A DNA stretch of 64,000 nt from CAVYTF01 sp963771435 (GCA_963771435.1 CAVYTF010000006.1:62001-126000), one strand, 5' to 3'; positions 1 through 10,218 are shown, numbered from the stretch's first letter. Program-made: numbers and translations. The notes: generated from the letters alone by a model not told the origin.

Positions 1-305
1 AAAAAGTGTAACAAAATTTTCATAATAAATTGAATTTAGTTTTTGGTAATGCAAGTTAGAAATAAGTAAAAATTATTAACCTTGTTAAATTGATTTTAAC
101 ACGACAAATCTATACAGAATAATTAATGTTATAGCTTAAACCGGGATATTTTTTTATGAAGCGCCAATTGCCATTACTTTATTAGATTTTCAACTACATT
201 TTCATCCCTTCAATATAAGTTATAATAAACAGGGTAGTTATATAAAACGATAGTTTTGTAAATATTCAAATATAACAGCCTTAAGGAATAGGCGTATCAT
301 TGTTA
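1..305. other. AT-rich non-coding start of window
   Basis: Very AT-rich sequence upstream of the TetR-type gene. I see no open frame of note, no RNA gene and no clear TAnnTTTG promoter element. Whatever gene lies to the left is outside the window. Confidence 0.5.
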
Positions 306-920
306 ATGCCCAAACCTACCAAAGAATATATAGCAGACAAAGCATTATTGCTTTTTAATGAAAAGGGCGCGGTAAACGTGCGTCTGCAGCATATTGCTGA
401 CTTCGCTTTTGTAAGCATTGGCCATTTAGCCTACCATTTTAAGAACAAAGAAGATATTGTATCAACTCTGTATGAAAGGCTTAAGAAAAAACAAGAGCTC
501 CTGCTTATGGAATTCAGAGTGCTACCCCTCTTTGAAGATATTGACGCCCTGCTGCGCAATGTCTATCGCCTCCAGCAGCAGTACCGGTTTTTTTATGTTG
601 ATACGCTGGAAGTATTAAGGGCTTATAATGATATCGCTCAAAAACACCGCCAGTTGCTCCAGTTTCAACGGCAGCAGATACAGTTCATGTTGGAGTTTAA
701 TACAGCACGTGGCTCCTTCATCCAGCCTGCCTATGAGGACCAGTTTGCTCACATCGCCCATATCTTCTGCATGACAATGGATAACCACATGAGTTATCAA
801 TACATCAGTGGGCATACAGTGCCAAATGAAGGATTTTATTGCAACGACTTATGGTCCATCCTAAGGGGTCTATTTACAGACATGGGCATTCCCGAATACA
901 GGCAACTCATCAATAAATAA
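306..920 (+). CDS. TetR/AcrR-family transcriptional regulator
   Basis: A protein of about 204 residues with the TetR layout: an N-terminal helix-turn-helix domain (about residues 8-55, including VSIGHLAYHFKNKEDI, the recognition-helix region typical of the family) and a larger helical C-terminal domain expected to bind a ligand and dimerise. Such proteins are usually repressors of nearby genes. The ATG at 306 is preferred; a TTG two codons upstream (300) is possible. It stands alone, with the next gene on the same strand 300 bp away, so its target is not evident from context. The C-terminal half carries no motif that I can link to a specific ligand. Family assignment is firm; the regulated function is unknown. 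Confidence 0.8.
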   Translation: MPKPTKEYIADKALLLFNEKGAVNVRLQHIADFAFVSIGHLAYHFKNKEDIVSTLYERLKKKQELLLMEFRVLPLFEDIDALLRNVYRLQQQYRFFYVDTLEVLRAYNDIAQKHRQLLQFQRQQIQFMLEFNTARGSFIQPAYEDQFAHIAHIFCMTMDNHMSYQYISGHTVPNEGFYCNDLWSILRGLFTDMGIPEYRQLINK

Positions 921-1222
921 ACAACCCTGGCAAAAATGCCGGAAGTTTTATTTTCAAAGTATTCTTTTTAGGTATAAAAGCATATTTATCCCTTTACACA
1001 TCTTTTCCTCCCCCATGCCGCATCCCTGCGTCCTCCCTGCCACCTTCACTAGGCTCCCCGAAGATCCTCTTCCGGTTTTTGCACCCATAGCTTTCTGCCA
1101 TAAGTACAGGCTTTTTGAAACGATTTTAATTTCTCTCCTTCTACGGGGATAATATGCTTTTACTATTTCAAAATTGATAACAACAAAGTAAAAAGGCATT
1201 TTAGTTTGAAGAAATATATATC
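921..1222. other. Intergenic gap, nothing recognised
   Basis: About 300 bp between the regulator and the membrane-protein gene. Pyrimidine-rich on the plus strand. I see no convincing gene, hairpin terminator or promoter element. Confidence 0.4.
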
Positions 1223-2519
1223 TTGCCCCAAACTTACTATCTGGCTATCATCTTTTTTATATTGTACCTGCTTTTTTTCTGTTGGCTTATTACAAAAATT
1301 CCTTTCTTTAAAAAGTCAGGCTTAAACAGCCCATGGCTGATAGGTTTATTTCTTTTAAAGATCATTGCTGGTTTGGTTTATGCATGGTTTTATTCCCATT
1401 TGCCCTTTGTACAGGATGATACCTGGAAGTTCTTTGAATTAAGTAAAAATGAAACACATTGGCTCCTGCATGATCCTGTTGGGTTTATAAAAGATCTGTT
1501 TAATTACGGCTATACAAAGTCCGGAAACCTATTTTCAGGAGAAAATTCTTATTGGAACGATTTAAAAACTGCTATAGTTATAAAGCTTCTGGCAGTTTTC
1601 AACGTTTTTACAAGTAAAAATTATTATGCAGATCTCATTTTTTTCAACTTCCTTTTCTTTTTTGGCCCTATAGCTTTTTTTCGCGCAATGATGAGCTATT
1701 ATGCACACAAGAAATGGCTACTGGTTTGTAGTGTTTTTCTGCTTCCATCATTTTTATTTTGGTGCAGTGGAATTCATAAAGATGGCTTGATCTTTTCCTC
1801 AATGGCGATCATCATTTATCTCTTTAATAAGCAATTGCAGCAAAAAAAGATTATATTAAAACATTGCCTTGTCATCCTTGCCTGTTCAGTTTTGTTATTT
1901 TCTTTAAGGAACTTTTTATTATTTTTTTTAATACCAGCCTTATTCGCATGGTTTATTGCTTCCGGGGCCCCTTCAAAAAAATGGCTTGTTTTTACTTCGG
2001 TCTATGCCGCAACAATAATTCTATTTTTTGCACTTCCTCACCTCAGCCTATCACTTAATTTCCCGCAATACATAATTAACAAGCAGTCTGAGTTCAAAGA
2101 AATACCAGGAAATTCAACTATTATTGTTCCTCAATTAGTCCCGACTGTGGCAAGTTTTATTCATTTTCTGCCAACAGCAATAGACATTGCTTTTTTTAGG
2201 CCGCATTTAAACGAAGCAAAAAGTCTCAGCTACTTATTTGCCGCTCTTGAGGATCTCTTTTTAATAGTTTTAATTGTATGCTGCATTTTGGTCAGAGATA
2301 AAAAAAGTAAAGATCCTGCCTATAAACTTATTTTGCATCTTTTTTTGCCTTAATATTTTAATTGTTTGTGGTTATACAGTTACCTTTTCAGGTTCCATTG
2401 TAAGATACAAAAGCATTATTTTGCCCTTACTCATAACAGCGTTCATAGTATTGCTTGATGAAAAAAAGCTCCTTCACATCTTACGGATTAAAAGCACCCA
2501 CGCCTCCCCAATTATTTAA
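1223..2519 (+). CDS. Polytopic membrane protein of unknown function, frameshifted
   Basis: The reading frame from a TTG at 1223 gives about 370 residues with roughly eight to nine hydrophobic membrane segments separated by short loops, then stops at 2353. The overlapping next frame (2274-2519) continues the hydrophobic protein with two more segments, so the two parts are one gene broken in a run of seven T at 2340-2346; removing one T joins them into a protein of about 431 residues. The layout (an acidic loop after the second segment, FVQDDTWKFF, and many aromatic residues) resembles uncharacterised Bacteroidota membrane proteins near GT-C glycosyltransferases or polysaccharide polymerases, but I see no diagnostic motif. 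The start is doubtful: an in-frame stop lies just upstream and no ATG is near, so the true N-terminus may be affected by a second indel. Confidence 0.6.
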
Positions 2520-2652
2520 TTTATCACTTATATTATTAAATATATCATGTAATATTTTAAATCTTAATATCTTTATTTCCTCGTCTTTTTTATTAAAAAC
2601 TTGGTATTTATTTTAAATTATACCACTTTTGCCTTGAAAAAAAACCAAAAAA

Positions 2653-4845
2653 ATGTCATTAAGATTCCAGGCAATACACAACCTGACCGGAGCAGTTGAT
2701 GAAACATCTGTCTCTGGCTCATCCAAAATTTCAACCATTTTCGGAGAAAATGTATTTACACTTAAAACTGCAAGAGAATTTTTAAGCGACGAGGCCTACA
2801 AAAGCCTGTCATCAAGTATCAAAGGCAGCAAAAAAATTGATCGTGCAGTAGCAAGCCAAATTGCAAACGGTATTCGTTCTTGGGCAGAAGCGAAAAACGT
2901 TTCTCATTTCACGCATTGGTTTCAGCCATTGACAGGTACCACTGCAGAAAAACATGATTCCTTTTTTACCCTCAAAAGTGACGGCACACCTATTCAGGAA
3001 TTTGACGGCGCAGCGCTGATACAGCAGGAACCGGATGCTTCTTCGTTCCCAAGTGGTGGCTTGCGTGCAACTTTCGAAGCGCGTGGTTATACTGCCTGGG
3101 ACCCATCTTCTCCAGCTTTTATTATGGAAATAGGAACAGGCAAAACCTTATGCATTCCTACCATTTTTGTTTCTTATACGGGTGAATCGCTTGATTATAA
3201 AGCGCCTTTGCTCAAAGCCCTTGAAGCATTAAACAAGTCGGCTGTTGATGTGGCTAATTATTTTGACAAGAACGTTACTAAAATAACCGCAACGCTGGGC
3301 TGGGAACAGGAATATTTTGTTATTGACGAAGGCTTGGCAAATGCACGCCCAGATCTCGTGCAATGTGGCCGCACAGTATTCGGTGCTTCGCCTGCAAAAG
3401 GCCAGCAGTTGGAAGATCATTATTTTGGCTCTATCCCTGAAAGGGTCTACGCTTTTATGCGTGATTATGAGAACGAATGTTATAAACTTGGCATCCCTTT
3501 ACGCACGCGCCATAACGAAGTAGCCCCTGCACAGTTTGAGTGTGCGCCTATTTTTGAAGATGTGAACATTGCTGTGGACCACAATGTTTTGATGATGGAT
3601 GTAATGAGCCGGGTAGCTAAAAACCATAAACTGAAAGTGCTCTTCCACGAAAAGCCCTTTGCAGGCATAAACGGGAACGGAAAGCACAACAACTGGAGCA
3701 TGGCGACCGACACAGGGGTAAACCTGCTCGCTCCCGGAAAAACGCCAAAGACAAACCTGATGTTTTTGACCTTCTTTGTTAATACCATCAAAGCAGTTCA
3801 TGATTATGCAGGTCTGTTAAGAGCATCCATTGCTTCTGCCGCAAACGACCACCGTCTTGGTGCGAATGAAGCGCCGCCTGCTATTATTTCCGTATTTATT
3901 GGCGAATATCTAACCAAAGTGCTCAACGATATCGAAGCCCGTGTGGGTAATAAGTTTGATGAACAGGATGAAGCCATTTTAAAGCTTGATCTTCACCGCA
4001 GTATCCCCGAATTATTGCTCGACAATACCGACCGTAACCGCACCTCCCCATTTGCATTTACCGGGAACAAGTTTGAGTTTCGTGCCGTTGGTTCTTCCGC
4101 AAACTGCGCCAACGCAATGATCACGCTGAATACAATTGTTGCCGAAACACTCAAAACATTTAAGAAAGAAGTTGATGAACTGATTGAAAAAGGCGAGAAA
4201 AAAGAAATTGCCATCATGCACATTATTCATAAATATATTGTTGACAGTAAAAAAGTTTTGTTCGAAGGCGATGGTTATAGCGAAGCCTGGGAAAAAGAAG
4301 CCGAGAAAAGAGGCTTGCCCAATGTAAAAACTACACCCCTTGCGCTCGATGCAATGATTACTGAAAAAGCGCAACATTTGTTTGAGGCCAATGGCGTTTA
4401 CAATCACATTGAGCTGGAGGCGCGCCATGAAATAGAGCTGGAAAAATACATAAAGAAAGTTCAGATAGAAGCCCGCATTATGGGCAACATGGCCATCAAC
4501 CACATTATTCCCATTGCCGTTAAATATCAGAATATATTGATTGAAAACATAAAGGGGTTGAAGGATGCCGGCCTGGAAAAAGAAGCTTATACCGCTCAAT
4601 TAGAAATAATAAAAGAAATTTCCAGCCATATACAGGCTATTTATACCAAGACCGACAAAATGGTTGAAGCCCGCAAAATAGTAAATAATATGTCTCATTC
4701 ACATACCAGGGCGATTGCCTACGAAAGCCAGGTAAAAGCGCCTTTTTTTGATGAGATCCGCTATCACGTAGACAAACTCGAACATTTAGTAGCTGATGAA
4801 AACTGGACACTCCCCAAATACCGCGAAATGTTGTTCTTAAGGTAA
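2653..4845 (+). CDS. glnN: Glutamine synthetase type III
   Basis: Catalyses ATP-dependent formation of glutamine from glutamate and ammonia in the cytoplasm. The 730-residue length is typical of the type III (GlnN) family found in Bacteroidota and cyanobacteria and much longer than GSI or GSII. Visible signatures include the N-terminal type III block around GLRATFEARGYTAWDPSS, the metal-binding WEQEYF stretch (near residue 220), the NGNGKHNNWSM ATP-site region (near residue 340), and the NDHRLGANEAPPAI block, followed by the long helical C-terminal extension ending LPKYREMLFLR. It is a single-gene unit with a strong terminator just downstream. No PII, amtB or other nitrogen genes are adjacent. 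The reading frame is intact and identification is firm. Confidence 0.96.
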   Translation: MSLRFQAIHNLTGAVDETSVSGSSKISTIFGENVFTLKTAREFLSDEAYKSLSSSIKGSKKIDRAVASQIANGIRSWAEAKNVSHFTHWFQPLTGTTAEKHDSFFTLKSDGTPIQEFDGAALIQQEPDASSFPSGGLRATFEARGYTAWDPSSPAFIMEIGTGKTLCIPTIFVSYTGESLDYKAPLLKALEALNKSAVDVANYFDKNVTKITATLGWEQEYFVIDEGLANARPDLVQCGRTVFGASPAKGQQLEDHYFGSIPERVYAFMRDYENECYKLGIPLRTRHNEVAPAQFECAPIFEDVNIAVDHNVLMMDVMSRVAKNHKLKVLFHEKPFAGINGNGKHNNWSMATDTGVNLLAPGKTPKTNLMFLTFFVNTIKAVHDYAGLLRASIASAANDHRLGANEAPPAIISVFIGEYLTKVLNDIEARVGNKFDEQDEAILKLDLHRSIPELLLDNTDRNRTSPFAFTGNKFEFRAVGSSANCANAMITLNTIVAETLKTFKKEVDELIEKGEKKEIAIMHIIHKYIVDSKKVLFEGDGYSEAWEKEAEKRGLPNVKTTPLALDAMITEKAQHLFEANGVYNHIELEARHEIELEKYIKKVQIEARIMGNMAINHIIPIAVKYQNILIENIKGLKDAGLEKEAYTAQLEIIKEISSHIQAIYTKTDKMVEARKIVNNMSHSHTRAIAYESQVKAPFFDEIRYHVDKLEHLVADENWTLPKYREMLFLR

Positions 4846-4867
4846 TAAAAAAAATAATATCCCGTTT

Positions 4868-4894
4868 AAAGATCCCGCCCACCGCGGGATCTTT
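4868..4894 (+). terminator. Rho-independent terminator of glnN
   Basis: Arms AAAGATCCCGC (4868-4878) and GCGGGATCTTT (4884-4894) form an 11-bp perfect hairpin with a five-base loop, ending in T residues, 22 bp after the glnN stop. Confidence 0.85.
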
Positions 4895-5231
4895 GCTTTT
4901 CAATATTACTCAAACCTTTCTCCAATATCTAAGCATAACCATATTTAATTTTAACAAACAATACCGCTCTTCTTTTCATAGATCCATTGTTATTCCCACT
5001 CACCATGATGGATACTCTATGCAAGTGCTAAGGCTATACCCGCATACCTCCGTCAGTCTTCCGTCAATTCTTCGTTCATCCTTCGTCTTTTATGCCTGTA
5101 TTTATGGGATAATAATGAGTGAAAGGAGGGAGCAAATTGCGTTAAAGGCCAGCGTAGTAAAAGTACAAACTTTATTCAGTTTCATTGAATTTAATTTCTT
5201 ATTACACCGGTAACAAGCGGTGTTATTGCTT
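4895..5231. other. Intergenic gap, nothing recognised
   Basis: About 340 bp between the glnN terminator and the nucleotidase promoter. Open frames across it have no recognisable protein character. A short stretch near 5050-5100 repeats TTCGT and TTCCGTC words but shows no clear structure. Confidence 0.4.
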
Positions 5232-5239
5232 TACTTTTG
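5232..5239 (+). promoter_or_regulatory. Bacteroidota -7 element TACTTTTG
   Basis: Matches the TAnnTTTG consensus of Bacteroidota sigma-ABfr promoters and lies 17 bp before the ATG at 5257. It argues against the longer upstream frame being translated. Confidence 0.6.
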
Positions 5240-5256
5240 CGCCTTTAGCAACAACC

Positions 5257-5775
5257 ATGGAAAGAATAATCATTGATATGGATCATGTAATGGCTAACAT
5301 TACCCAGCAATTTATTGACTGGTACCAGGAATATACAGGCGTTTCAATAGATTCTTCCTCATTATGGGGCAAATCCGAGTTGGGCAGCTTTCCAGACCCT
5401 GAACTCGTGCGGAGTTTTCTATTTAAGCCCGGCTTTTTCAGGACTGCGAAAGTGATTGAAGGCAGCCAAAAAGTAATTGCCGAACTAAATGAAAGGTATG
5501 AAGTATTTATCGTTTCTGCGGCTATGGAGTTTCCGCAATCGCTTTCAGAAAAGCATGGCTGGCTAAAGGAGCATTTTTCTTTCATCACCTGGCAACAGGT
5601 TACTTTTTGTGGCAGCAAACGCATCGTCAAGGGCGACTACATGATAGATGACCATATAAAAAACCTTGAATTCTTTGATGGCAAAAAGATCCTTTTTACA
5701 GCACCTCATAACGCACTTATTGAAGGATATACCCGTGCAAACAATTGGGAGGAGGTCGCGGCAATGTTTCTTTAA
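5257..5775 (+). CDS. 5'(3')-deoxyribonucleotidase-like HAD phosphatase
   Basis: A 172-residue protein of the NT5C family in the HAD superfamily, expected to dephosphorylate deoxynucleoside monophosphates. It begins MERIIIDMDHVMAN, which carries the DxD nucleophile motif (Asp7, Asp9), continues with a cap region, a Ser-containing motif II (VFIVSAA, near residue 85) and a late acidic motif in GDYMIDDHIKNLEFF (near residue 130). The ATG at 5257 is chosen over the upstream frame start at 5185 because the protein aligns naturally from there and a TAnnTTTG promoter element lies between the two. It precedes aspS on the same strand, but aspS has its own promoter. Family is well supported; the physiological substrate is inferred. 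Confidence 0.82.
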   Translation: MERIIIDMDHVMANITQQFIDWYQEYTGVSIDSSSLWGKSELGSFPDPELVRSFLFKPGFFRTAKVIEGSQKVIAELNERYEVFIVSAAMEFPQSLSEKHGWLKEHFSFITWQQVTFCGSKRIVKGDYMIDDHIKNLEFFDGKKILFTAPHNALIEGYTRANNWEEVAAMFL

Positions 5776-5804
5776 GCCGGTAGCCCTTCATTTTTTTCAA
5801 TCCT

Positions 5805-5812
5805 TATCTTTG
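5805..5812 (+). promoter_or_regulatory. Bacteroidota -7 element TATCTTTG before aspS
   Basis: Perfect TAnnTTTG match, 29 bp before the aspS ATG at 5842. Confidence 0.65.
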
Positions 5813-5841
5813 GCGCCTTTAAAACAAATAGTATCAATTTC

Positions 5842-7669
5842 ATGTTCAGGACACACACTTGCGGAGAATTAAGAATTGAAAATATAAATGAGCAAATAAA
5901 ACTTGCCGGTTGGGTACAAACGGTTCGCAAATTTGGGGCTATCACTTTTGTTGACCTTCGCGACCGGTATGGTATTACGCAGTTATTATTTGGCGAAGCA
6001 CTAAATACACAACTTGCTGAAAATCCTTTAGGGCGTGAATTTGTGCTTCAGGCAACAGGAACTGTAAGCGAGCGTAGCAATAAAAATAAAAACATTCCTA
6101 CCGGCGAAATAGAAATAAATGTGCAGTCATTTAAGATCCTTAACAGATCAGAAGTACCGCCTTTCACCATACAGGATGATACCGATGGTGGTGATGACCT
6201 GCGTATGAAATACCGTTTTCTTGACCTACGAAGAAATGCTGTAAAAAAAAACCTGGAACTGCGTTATGCTGTAAGCCGTAGTACGAGAAATTATTTGCAT
6301 GAAAACAATTTCATGGATATTGAAACGCCTTTTCTGATTAAATCCACACCGGAAGGCGCTCGAGATTTTGTTGTGCCTTCAGCGTATGAACCCCGGGCAG
6401 TTTTATGCATTGCCGCAAAGCCCGCAAACGTTTAAGCAATTGCTGATGGTGAGCGGTTATGACCGTTATTATCAAATAGTAAAATGTTTTAGCGATGAGG
6501 ATCTGCGGGCCGACCGGCAGCCGGAGTTTACACAAATAGACTGCGAAATGAGCTTTGTTGAGCAGGAAGACATTTTGAATATGTTTGAAGGTTTGGTAAA
6601 ACGGATTTTCAGAGACGTTAAACAAATTGACTATACAGAAAAAGTGGAGCGCATGACTTGGGAAGATGCTATGTGGCATTATGGGAACGATAAACCTGAC
6701 ATTCGTTTTGGCATGAAGATCTGCAATCTTAAATTTCCACAACATGCTTTCTTAAACAAGAAGAGTATGTCTTATTTAATTGACGGTGCGGACTTCCAGG
6801 TGTTTGATTCTGCTGAAACTGTTGTTGCCATTGCTGTACCGGGTTGCAGTGAGTATTCGCGCAAGCAAACGGATGAACTGATGGAATGGGTTAAACGTCC
6901 GCAGATAGGCATGAAAGGTTTGGCATTTATTAAATGCAATACAGACGGTACTTTCAAAAGCAGCATTGATAAATTTTATTCCGAAGAAAAATTAAAGGCT
7001 ATTGCTGAAGCTGCAAATGCAAAGCCAGGAGATCTAATTTTCATTCTTGCCGGCGCAGAAGAACGCACCCGCAAGGCCATCAGCGAGCTTCGTTTGGAGA
7101 TGGGAAAACGTCTTGGTTTTAGAAAAGATAATGAGTTCAAACTATTGTGGGTATTGGATTTCCCGCTGTTTGAATATGATGAAGATGGCAACCGCTGGGT
7201 GGCTCGTCATCATCCTTTCACATCGCCAAAGCCCGAGGATATTGAAGTGATGATAAACAACAACCCCGTTATTGAAAATGCTGCTGAATATTTAAAGCAT
7301 CCTTATGCCGGCATCAAAGCCAATGCTTACGACATGGTGCTGAACGGCAACGAAGTTGGCGGCGGCTCCATCCGCATTTATCAAAAAGAACTACAGCAAA
7401 AAATGTTTGCCGCCCTCGGCATGGATGAAGCGGAACAACAACATAAGTTTGGTTTCCTGCTGGGCGCTTTTGAATATGGCGCCCCTCCCCATGGTGGGAT
7501 GGCATTTGGCTTTGACAGGCTTTGCGCCATTCTAGGCGGCAGCGAAGGCATACGCGATTTTATTGCCTTCCCAAAAAATAATTCCGGCAGGGATGTGATG
7601 CTGGATGCCCCCTCAACCATTGATGCCAAACAATTCCAGGAGTTGCAAATAAAGTTGGATCTCAAATAA
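5842..7669 (+). CDS. aspS: Aspartyl-tRNA synthetase, one frameshift
   Basis: Class II aminoacyl-tRNA synthetase that charges tRNA-Asp. The N-terminal anticodon-binding OB fold (about residues 1-105), the class II catalytic core with the motif 2 region (QIDCEMSFV), the bacterial GAD insertion domain (around KPGDLIFILAGAEERTRKAI) and motif 3 (GMAFGFDRLCAILGG) are all present. The frame breaks near 6382: the first part reads EGARDFVVPS and then runs out of frame to a stop at 6435, while the plus-one frame resumes with RMNPGQFYALPQSPQ, exactly the next conserved block. Removing one G at 6382 restores VPSRMNPGQF and a protein of about 608 residues, the usual bacterial length. The gene is essential, so an error in the sequence is much more likely than a true break. 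Confidence 0.93.
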
Positions 7670-7676
7670 AAAAATC

Positions 7677-8192
7677 ATGAAAGGCTTACTCAGTTTTTAC
7701 CGCATTCTTAGTTTTATATTATTGCCCATAGCAGCCCTCATCGCGCTCTTTGGGTTTTTTGCATTGTTAGCAGCGCTTAGCAATCCCGGGTTTTTGCTTG
7801 GGGTGTTCATGCTGGCGGGCATTGTTATTTACGTTTTCACAAGCTATTCTTTTTTATCAAAAGGCATTATTGCCGGTGGGCGATGTAAGCCATCTCTGCG
7901 CGACTGGATACGCGTGAACGCCTTTGTGAGCATCGCGTTTGCCGTGCTGAGTTTTATACAAGGGCTTGTTTTTTTAAGTGACAAAAGTTTTCAAAAGCAG
8001 GCGCAGGATATGGGCATGTCTATGGCTGCCCATTCAACACACAACGCGCCAATTACTGCCGAATATATTACGCAGGTGATGAGGGGAACTATTTATGTAA
8101 TGTTTGCGCTTGCCGTTTTGCTGCTCGTGCATATCTCTCTTACTTTCCGATTGATGCGCCAACATAAAGAGGTGTTTGAAACGGAGGTTTAG
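7677..8192 (+). CDS. Small four-segment membrane protein, unknown function
   Basis: A 171-residue protein with four clear hydrophobic segments (about residues 10-35, 40-60, 75-100 and 135-158) and a short charged C-terminus. Start ATG 7677 lies 8 bp after the aspS stop, so it is probably co-transcribed. The loop between segments 3 and 4 contains a Met/His-rich stretch (MGMSMAAHSTHNA). I do not recognise a family. Its stop overlaps the stop of the convergent minus-strand gene. Confidence 0.65.
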   Translation: MKGLLSFYRILSFILLPIAALIALFGFFALLAALSNPGFLLGVFMLAGIVIYVFTSYSFLSKGIIAGGRCKPSLRDWIRVNAFVSIAFAVLSFIQGLVFLSDKSFQKQAQDMGMSMAAHSTHNAPITAEYITQVMRGTIYVMFALAVLLLVHISLTFRLMRQHKEVFETEV

Positions 8193-8817
8193 TAGGAATC
8201 TAAGTCAACTTCCTTTGTTTTGTTCCTAAATGGGAAAGTTTCCTTTCCATAAAACCAAAGAAATTTGTCAATTTCTTTCAGATTATGACCAGTCAATAAA
8301 TATCTGTTTTGAAAGTCAGCAATTATTTGCTTGAATGTTGCGTAAATCCTTAAGTCAGCATTCTTAAACTTAGAAAATTTATCTTCTCTCCGATATGCAA
8401 TAAGTATTTTACCAACAAAGCCATCATAAATTGGATATGCCTCTTTATTATGCCAATTACAATATTTTGTTGCAAATGAATAAAAATTTATCCCTTTCTT
8501 TTCCTTCGATTTACCAATTCCGCTTTCCAACGCAATTTTATTAACTATTGAAGTATTCCAGCCTTTAGCGAATCGTCTATTTGTAAATTTTGGATATGCG
8601 TTGCCATACGAAAGGTTGCATAAATGTTTGTACTATAAAGATCATTTATTACAGTGGTCTTTAAAAGAATATCCTCAAGATTTTTATTTTCGGGGAATTT
8701 TTCAAACAAATTAATAATTGCTTTGTCGCCTATAAAATAGCGCTCGCTTTTATTAAACTTAGTATTATAAGTTTCTATAAGCTCATTTGTCGGGGTTTCA
8801 AGAGTTTTTATATTCAT
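8189..8817 (-). CDS. Conserved hypothetical protein, frameshifted
   Basis: Two minus-strand frames form one protein of about 209 residues. The first (from ATG 8817) reads to ATHIQNLQIDD and then stops at 8545. The next frame continues AKGWNTSIVNKIALESGIGK and on through SFATKYCNWHN and YPIYDGFVGKIL. The join lies near 8570 and is restored by adding one G. The proximity of conserved FATKYCNWH and YPIYD blocks is typical of a widespread family of uncharacterised Bacteroidota proteins; a remote relation to helix-hairpin-helix DNA glycosylases is possible but I cannot show it. The gene converges on the membrane protein to its left and its 5' end faces the repeat array at 8.9 kb. Confidence 0.6.
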
Positions 8818-8898
8818 TTTTCAAATCTACCCTCTTCCCATCATCCCACAAAACTCCCTTCCTTTCTCCCCTCAACCCTCAAAAAATTGTTTTTAAGC

Positions 8899-9147
8899 AA
8901 TTCCTTGCAGGGAATTAAGCAAAAACACGTGTTTTATACCAATTCCTTGCGGGGAAGTATATCCAAACACGTGTTTTATACCAATTCCTTGCAGGGAAGT
9001 ATATTCAGACATGTGTTTCAACCCAATTCCTTGCAGGGAAGTATATCCAAACACGTGTTTCAGGCCAATTCCTTGCGGGGAAGTGTATCCAAACACGTGT
9101 TTTAGGCCAATTCCTTGCAAGGAATGGTATCAAAACACTTTTTTAGC
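8899..9147. repeat. Tandem array A: six 42-bp units, two alternating dyads
   Basis: Copies start at 8899, 8941, 8983, 9025, 9067 and 9109 (the last is degenerate). Each 42-bp unit has two 21-bp halves: one centred on the dyad TTCCTTGCAGGGAA, the other on the palindrome AACACGTGTT. Substitutions sit mostly outside the dyad arms. Because 42 is divisible by three, frames stay open on both strands, but the encoded peptides look meaningless. The array ends about 114 bp before the start codon of the gene at 9262. There are no unique spacers and no cas genes, so this is not a CRISPR. Confidence 0.92.
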
Positions 9148-9261
9148 TTTTCTATGCAGGAACATGTGGTGAAAATTAGCATTAATAGCCCCCAAAATGA
9201 AAATTATTTTAAATTAAAATCCTACATTAGCGGGTAATTAATAACTTAAAAAATTACCATT

Positions 9262-10209
9262 ATGAAAAAAACATGGCTTTACCTCGTTAACCCTTTTTTG
9301 CAGGGAGTTACCAACAGCTACAAAAAAGCCCTCCTCATTTCCACTTACACCAATTCTTTTTTGCTGGCAAACCAGGTCGACCCGTTTTATGGCCCGCTGT
9401 TTACCATGTATAACCCGCTTCATCTTGCGCTGGTAAAGGCTTACAACAATTGGAAAAGCGAGGGCGGTACGCAGAAAGGCTCTACCCTCACCGTCAGCCA
9501 GTTGCTTGGCCTGCTTACGGGCAAACTGGTTAACTGGGAACGTGATGTAACAGGCCCTTATCCTAAAGGCACGCCGGGCTATGTGGCCATTTTTCCGCAG
9601 GGGCACAAGCCCTTTCATAATGGCAGCGAAGACCTGCGCATACAGGCGGTTGGCCAACTGGCCGGATCGCTTTCGGGCATTTTGGCGTTAGCTTCTACGT
9701 TTACGGATGTGAACACTTTTTACGGGCAGCTTACAGACGCGCGCGATGCACAGCAGGGCGATATTGGCGGCACAAAAACCAACAGCAGTGATGTAAGCGC
9801 TGCAGTGCTTGCGGCTATGACGGCGCTGTACAGTATTCTCGGCAGTTGCATTGCGCAGTTTGCCGCCACGCCCACCGTGATCGAAGCTGTTTTTTATATG
9901 GAACTGGTGCGCAACCATGAACAATCTATTTTTACAGGTACGCTTACTGCGCTGCGCAATAAAACCATTTTCAAACACACTTTTGCGCCTGTTGATACGC
10001 TTGTATTGACCAATACGGGATTAACGGTGCTTAATTTTTTCACCTCCGCCGGTAACCATGATGCGCCGGGCATGTACACCATCATTTCCCTAAACCCCGG
10101 CGAAAGCAGAACGGTAGCGGCATCTGCCTTTGGCCCCGCCACCAATGCTTACCTGCATGTGGTGAATACTGACAATGTTGGGGAAGGGAGTTTTAAGGTG
10201 GAACTGTAG
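9262..10209 (+). CDS. Orphan helical plus beta-domain protein downstream of array A
   Basis: A 315-residue protein that I do not recognise. It starts MKKTWLYLVNPFLQG. Residues 1-215 appear mainly helical, with amphipathic stretches and few long hydrophobic runs. Residues about 230-315 look like a beta-sandwich: alternating polar and hydrophobic strands with NPGESRTVAASAF and a final EGSFKVEL. There is no cleavable signal peptide or transmembrane anchor that I trust. By eye the gene is clearly richer in G+C than its neighbours (for example GGGCACAAGCCC, GGCACGCCGGG), suggesting separate origin or strong expression. It is a single-gene unit between array A and a hairpin at 10.2 kb. The architecture parallels the orphan genes at 23.5 and 50.8 kb. 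Confidence 0.75.
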   Translation: MKKTWLYLVNPFLQGVTNSYKKALLISTYTNSFLLANQVDPFYGPLFTMYNPLHLALVKAYNNWKSEGGTQKGSTLTVSQLLGLLTGKLVNWERDVTGPYPKGTPGYVAIFPQGHKPFHNGSEDLRIQAVGQLAGSLSGILALASTFTDVNTFYGQLTDARDAQQGDIGGTKTNSSDVSAAVLAAMTALYSILGSCIAQFAATPTVIEAVFYMELVRNHEQSIFTGTLTALRNKTIFKHTFAPVDTLVLTNTGLTVLNFFTSAGNHDAPGMYTIISLNPGESRTVAASAFGPATNAYLHVVNTDNVGEGSFKVEL

Positions 10210-10218
10210 AGGAGAAAA

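Noticed and set aside
4893..5213. 106-residue plus-strand open frame
   Set aside because: No promoter or ribosome site, no recognisable composition; the promoter of the next gene lies beyond it.
6338..6745. Programmed frameshifting in aspS
   Set aside because: No slippery heptamer or stimulator, and similar single-base breaks hit many unrelated genes in the window. An error is simpler.
8899..9147. CRISPR array
   Set aside because: Units are directly tandem, without unique spacers between them, and there are no cas genes. The same holds for the arrays at 24.2, 30.6 and 50.5 kb.
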